From an uncultured Azospirillum sp. (GTDB taxonomy: Bacteria; Pseudomonadota; Alphaproteobacteria; RF32; CAG-239), in contig UQCS01000023.1 of NCBI GenBank assembly GCA_900539605.1, positions 1 through 24,883 of the forward strand: a stretch of DNA of 24,883 nucleotides. Reading direction: 5' to 3'. Shown here in pieces: positions 21,004 through 24,883 of this stretch. The position numbers and the translations under genes were made by a program. Numbering within the stretch: the first letter of the stretch is position 1; every line of letters begins with the position of its first letter. The notes under the pieces were generated by a model, which was not told where the DNA came from, searched no databases, and was given only the letters and a program-made list of their open reading frames with translations.

Positions 21004-23199
21004 CTATTTTTCGAGCTCTTCCAGCACCATTTTCTTCAAAGTAACGTTATCAGCCTTGCCGGTTGCAAAAACAGGAAGTTTCTCCATATACAGAATCACC
21101 CGTGGCAGATACAATTCCGACATTGAATTTGCTTTAATATAAGCGTGTAACCCTTCTTGCGTAACGTTCTTGTTGTTGGTTGCCAGGACGATCTGTTCGC
21201 CTTTGCTTTCATGCGGGGTGGCCACCACACCGTACTGAAATTCGCCATCGGCCTCATAGGCCTTGCAGACCATTTCATGAACGGCATTAAGCGAAACCAT
21301 CTCGCCACCGATCTTGGCAAAACGTTTAATCCGGTCCCGGATATAAACGAAGCCGATTTCATCAATCTCGACCACGTCTCCGGTATGATACCAGCCGTCC
21401 TTAAGCGGTACCAGCACCCCCGGATTGTCAGGCATGATATATCCCATCATAATGTTGGGCCCGCGCACCACCAGTTCGCCCCCTTTTTCGATTCCCGGCA
21501 CCGGTTCGATTTTATACTCAATGGCAGGCAACAGTTTGCCGATTGAACCAAACCGGTTGAAGATACGGTTGTTGGCGCTCACCACCGGCGAACACTCGGT
21601 CGACCCATATGCTTCCAGCACCCGGATGCCTAAACGTTCCATCCAAATATTGCGGGTATCCGGCTTAACCGCTTCGGCGCCCCCGAACATAAAGCGAATG
21701 TTGTGAAAATCGAACGGATGGGCAATTCTTCCGTAACCGCGGAAAAACGTATCGGTACCAAACATGATTGAAGCGCCGGTCTCATACACAATTTCCGCAA
21801 CCACGCGATAATGCAGCGGTGACGGATACAAGAACAACTTAGCCCCTTCAAACAACGGAAACAACGTACCGACCACCAGCCCGAAACTGTGAAACATCGG
21901 CAACGCGTTAAAAACGGTATCGGTCACATTGATCGTTTCAATTGCCGACATTTGCTTAATATTCGAAATAATATTGGCATGGCTCAAAACCACCGCCTTC
22001 GGCGCCCCTTCGGAACCTGAGGTAAACAGAATCACTGCCTTGCGATTGCCGCCTTTTTTGATTGGCACCCGTTTGATTTTATAGCGCAGATAAGCATTGA
22101 CCTTGTCCCACAAGCCGATTTCCTTAGCCATTTTCTCCAGATAGAAAACCTTTACGCCGGCTTCTTCGATCATCTTAACCGCATCTTCCATCTTGGCGGT
22201 TTTGACAAACATCAACGACGTAATCACAATCCGCACCTGAGCGGTTTTGCACATCGAAATCATATTTTGCGCGCCGACCGAGAAATTCAGCATAACCGGA
22301 ATTCTTCCGTAAGCGGACAATCCGAAAAAGCTGCACAAAGCCGCCACCGAGTTAGGCAGCAACATACCGACATGTTCTTCCGGTTCGGTGCGGCGTTTAA
22401 AATATTTGCCGATCACAAAAGATTTTATGATAATATCACGATACGACTGCTGCTTGCGTTGGACGTCTTCAACAAACTTCGGCCGCCGGAACAAACCTTT
22501 TTTGGCATGAACTTTGGCAGTTTTCATCAACTGGGCAAACAGTGAAATATTGGGATTGTACCGAACTTCAAAACTCATCTCGCGCAGAATCATATAAACT
22601 TCGTTGCTGATATGATCACGTTGACGGCGCAATTCGTCTTTTAAGCGAAAACTGCGCGGCTTGCCGACAATCACCCGTACTTTGGGCAGTGGCCTATGCG
22701 GCAGCTTGCCTTTCGTTTTTGAGAAATAGCCGTACTGCGGTCCTTCAATCCATACCGGAATCAGCGGCGCTTTCGACTTGTCGGCAACCAGGCCTGGTGC
22801 TTCATAAATTTTCATCAGGCCGCCGCTTTCGGTCACACGCCCTTCCGCAAAAATAACGCACAGGCGCCCGCTGTCAACTTTAGCGATCAGTTCTTTAATA
22901 TCCCCCGGCTCAATCGGGTTAAAAGGCATAATATCGGCTGTACGCATCAAAAAGCGGATCAGCCGGTTGCGATACAAATGTCCGTTTAACGCAAACACCG
23001 GATTGCCGGGCAGAAAAGCGAACAACAAAATCGGATCCAGATAGGAAACATGATTTGAAACATATACCCCTTTTTTCGGCGTCTTTTTCTCGTCAAATTC
23101 TATCGAGCATTTCACTTTAAACAAGTTGAAAACGGATCTCAAACAAAATCTTACAAAATTTCGCAAAGCGATAGTCTCCACAGTTTTATCAATAATCAT
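21004..23199 (-). CDS. aas: Bifunctional acyltransferase / acyl-ACP synthetase (Aas type)
   Basis: A 731-residue fusion with the length and order of E. coli Aas (719). Residues 1-210 form a PlsC-type acyltransferase with NHVSYLD (H50, D55) and FAEGR at 117-121. Residues of about 250-731 are an AMP-forming ligase with the P-loop TSGSEGAPK at 393-401, YGSTE at 531-535, WYHTGD at 603-608, and a near-C-terminal Lys in ATGKAD. Aas re-acylates lysophosphatidylethanolamine and activates fatty acids onto acyl carrier protein at the inner membrane. The major-facilitator domain fused in some relatives is absent. No strong Shine-Dalgarno precedes the ATG. It is transcribed divergently from the FadL-type porin gene, which suggests a shared role in scavenging external lipids. 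Confidence 0.88.
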   Translation of the reverse strand: MIIDKTVETIALRNFVRFCLRSVFNLFKVKCSIEFDEKKTPKKGVYVSNHVSYLDPILLFAFLPGNPVFALNGHLYRNRLIRFLMRTADIMPFNPIEPGDIKELIAKVDSGRLCVIFAEGRVTESGGLMKIYEAPGLVADKSKAPLIPVWIEGPQYGYFSKTKGKLPHRPLPKVRVIVGKPRSFRLKDELRRQRDHISNEVYMILREMSFEVRYNPNISLFAQLMKTAKVHAKKGLFRRPKFVEDVQRKQQSYRDIIIKSFVIGKYFKRRTEPEEHVGMLLPNSVAALCSFFGLSAYGRIPVMLNFSVGAQNMISMCKTAQVRIVITSLMFVKTAKMEDAVKMIEEAGVKVFYLEKMAKEIGLWDKVNAYLRYKIKRVPIKKGGNRKAVILFTSGSEGAPKAVVLSHANIISNIKQMSAIETINVTDTVFNALPMFHSFGLVVGTLFPLFEGAKLFLYPSPLHYRVVAEIVYETGASIMFGTDTFFRGYGRIAHPFDFHNIRFMFGGAEAVKPDTRNIWMERLGIRVLEAYGSTECSPVVSANNRIFNRFGSIGKLLPAIEYKIEPVPGIEKGGELVVRGPNIMMGYIMPDNPGVLVPLKDGWYHTGDVVEIDEIGFVYIRDRIKRFAKIGGEMVSLNAVHEMVCKAYEADGEFQYGVVATPHESKGEQIVLATNNKNVTQEGLHAYIKANSMSELYLPRVILYMEKLPVFATGKADNVTLKKMVLEELEK

Positions 23200-23350
23200 A
23201 ATCTACTCTTACTGCCTGAATTTTGTAAAGAATAAAAACGCTTTTACTTAACCAATTATTAAGTTTTTTGTCTAATTCGTTGAAAATAATAATTTTTTAA
23301 TAAAATATACAGGGGATAAAATTAAATGCTTGATTTTTGACTACATTTTG

Positions 23351-23379
23351 TTTACACATTTCAGGCGTAACATTTTATT
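23351..23379 (+). promoter_or_regulatory. Candidate promoter for the FadL-type gene
   Basis: In the AT-rich 301-base divergent gap 23200-23500, TTTACA (23351-23356) and TTTATT (23374-23379) are 17 bases apart, giving a leader of about 115 bases. The gap also holds three TTGCAA copies (23388, 23457, 23467), two of them 10 bases apart. No gene is seen in it. Confidence 0.35.
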
Positions 23380-23500
23380 TCGTTTTGTTGCAAACGGAAA
23401 AACCGCCCGTTGAACATAATAAATAATATCATAAATCTCATGTCGCGGTTCCGCCATTGCAAAATGTTGCAAGGTTTAAACTACAATAAGATTTTTTAAA

Positions 23501-24790
23501 ATGAAAAGACTAATGACTTTGACCGCTCTCGGAGTGGTTCTTGCCTGTTCAAATGCCAACGCATCTGGATTTTTCTTAAAAGAACAATCGGCTTCCGCCC
23601 AAGGAAACGCTTTTGCCGGCGCCACCGCCGGGGCCGAGGATATATCCTATTCGTTCTACAACCCGGCCGTTTTGGCCAAACACAAAGGGACCAACGTTTA
23701 CGTCGGCGGTACATGGATTTCGCCGCGTTCGACTGCCAAAAACGCTGTCAACGAATTTGGCGAAACCAGCGGCTATGTCGACAATATCGTCCATGCCGCC
23801 ATGTCTCCGCATTTTTACCTTTCTCATCAGTTCAATGACAAGATAACCGGCGGCATCTCGCTTAATGTTCCCTACGGTATGATTACCAAATATGACAGCA
23901 ACTGGGCCGGACGCATGCACGGCACATTGTCAAAAGTAACCGCCGCCACTGTCACCCCGATGGTCGCCTATCGGGCAAATGACAAATTATCGCTTGGCGC
24001 CGGTATGCAAATTCAGTATATCAAAGCTATTTTGCGCAACGGCGTCCGTCAGGCAACCCCGCTCGGCGCTATCGAAGACAATGCCAACCTCAACGGTGAC
24101 ACACTTGATATTGGCTATCAGCTGGGTGCCTTATACGAGTTTACCCCGGCAACCCGCGTCGGCGTCGGCTATCGCAGCCAAATCAGACACAAACTCAAAG
24201 GCGAAGTCAACTTCGACGGCGCAATGGGTGCCGGCGGCCTGCTGTCTCAGCTCGGTGCACTTGGCCCCAACGGACTCAATCAGGACATTTCAGCCCGCTT
24301 GACCACGCCGGCCAGTTTCTCAGTCGGTGCCTATCATGATATTAACGACCGTTGGGCGGTTATGGCAGAATACAGCCGCGTTTTCTGGTCCAGCTTCAAA
24401 AACCTGAATATTGTCGGTGCCAACAAACCCAACCTCAGCTTCACCGAAGAAAATTGGAAAGATACCGATTTTTATGCCCTCGGTACAAACTACAAACTGG
24501 ATGACCAGTGGAAACTGCGTCTCGGTATTGCGCTCGACAAAAGTGCGGTCGGCGATGAATACCGCACGCCGCGTATTCCCGATGCAAACCGCATTTGGTA
24601 CTCGGCCGGCTTGCAGTATCAATATAACGAACAGCTGACTTTCAACTTTGGCTATACCTATATTCATGCCGACAAGAGCAAAGTCAACCTGCGCGGTGAC
24701 CACATCGGCGACGCTTCCCGCGGCGCCCTCAAGGCAGACTACTCCAACCGCGTCAACATTTTTGCCTTTTCACTCAATTACAATTTCTAA
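23501..24790 (+). CDS. FadL/OmpP1/TodX-family outer-membrane transporter
   Basis: A 429-residue outer-membrane barrel of the long-chain fatty acid and hydrocarbon porin family. The signal peptide MKRLMTLTALGVVLACSNANA is cleaved before SGFFLKEQSASAQGNAFAGATAGAEDISYSFYNPA, the conserved FadL N-terminal hatch with its NPA motif. Following strands include PYGMITKYDSNWAGR and VGVGYRSQIRHKLKG, and the protein ends in VNIFAFSLNYNF with the terminal Phe needed for barrel assembly. It probably takes up long-chain fatty acids or other hydrophobic compounds. The region before the ATG is AT-rich without a clear ribosome binding site. It is divergent from the Aas-type gene. The exact substrate is not readable from sequence. 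Confidence 0.9.
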   Translation: MKRLMTLTALGVVLACSNANASGFFLKEQSASAQGNAFAGATAGAEDISYSFYNPAVLAKHKGTNVYVGGTWISPRSTAKNAVNEFGETSGYVDNIVHAAMSPHFYLSHQFNDKITGGISLNVPYGMITKYDSNWAGRMHGTLSKVTAATVTPMVAYRANDKLSLGAGMQIQYIKAILRNGVRQATPLGAIEDNANLNGDTLDIGYQLGALYEFTPATRVGVGYRSQIRHKLKGEVNFDGAMGAGGLLSQLGALGPNGLNQDISARLTTPASFSVGAYHDINDRWAVMAEYSRVFWSSFKNLNIVGANKPNLSFTEENWKDTDFYALGTNYKLDDQWKLRLGIALDKSAVGDEYRTPRIPDANRIWYSAGLQYQYNEQLTFNFGYTYIHADKSKVNLRGDHIGDASRGALKADYSNRVNIFAFSLNYNF

Positions 24791-24830
24791 GGCAAATATG
24801 TAAGTTTCGTTTATTTGAAACTTTCCTAAA

Positions 24831-24864
24831 AAAAAGCACTGTTTCATCTGAAACAGTGCTTTTT
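24831..24864 (+). terminator. Terminator of the FadL-type gene
   Basis: A perfect 15-pair stem AAAAAGCACTGTTTC (24831-24845) with GAAACAGTGCTTTTT (24850-24864) and an ATCT loop, 40 bases after the stop. A smaller hairpin (24802-24808 with 24817-24823) precedes it. Confidence 0.92.
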
Positions 24865-24883
24865 AAGAATGTAGGAACTGCTC

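Noticed and set aside
1..24883. CRISPR array, insertion sequence or prophage
   Set aside because: No regularly spaced repeats, transposase, integrase or phage structural genes were found in either strand.

Overview
The window looks like chromosomal DNA from a Gram-negative alphaproteobacterium with moderate to low GC. Three things suggest this: the maf-rng-yacG linkage, a DksA that keeps only one of the four usual zinc-finger cysteines, and an envelope gene set (RND pump, FadL porin, OmpA-type lipoprotein, small beta-barrel). The genus cannot be fixed from sequence alone. The fatty-acid scavenging pair and the glycyl-radical-like protein would suit a low-oxygen, host-associated lifestyle, but that is inference. 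I saw no rRNA, insertion sequence, prophage block or CRISPR array.

Layout. 1-3085 (minus strand): three unrecognised proteins. One is acidic and runs off the left edge, one is a putative HExxH zinc metallopeptidase, and one is a small protein upstream of it and overlapping it; the last two share a consensus promoter. 3214-8230 (plus): a TetR-family regulator, RND adaptor and RND pump in one operon, with a perfect inverted repeat over the promoter. 8325-9752 (plus): an NlpE-like lipoprotein, an 82-residue protein resembling the glycyl-radical end of anaerobic ribonucleotide reductase, a region that folds as four consecutive hairpins, and a MioC-like flavodoxin. 9776-11290 (minus): an exported flavodoxin and an exported carboxymuconolactone-decarboxylase-like protein behind a promoter with MerR-type architecture. 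11336-13691: a YjbR-family protein, tRNA-Ile(CAT), an orphan plus-strand gene, and a tRNA-Cys/tRNA-Asn pair.

13784-15518 (plus): rpiB-glyA. 15636-18161 (minus): dksA, maf, rng and yacG, the last three tightly packed. 18208-20981: a stand-alone type IV prepilin-like protein, a small outer-membrane barrel, an exported acidic protein and an OmpA-family lipoprotein. 21004-24864: a fused acyltransferase/acyl-ACP synthetase (Aas type) divergent from a FadL-type porin. Together these could import and re-esterify exogenous fatty acids or lysophospholipids.

Most transcription units end in clear hairpin terminators, which makes the unit boundaries fairly secure. The least explained parts are the hairpin-rich leader at 9002-9241, the free-standing glycyl-radical-like gene, the metallopeptidase cluster, and the MerR-type promoter whose regulator is not in the window.
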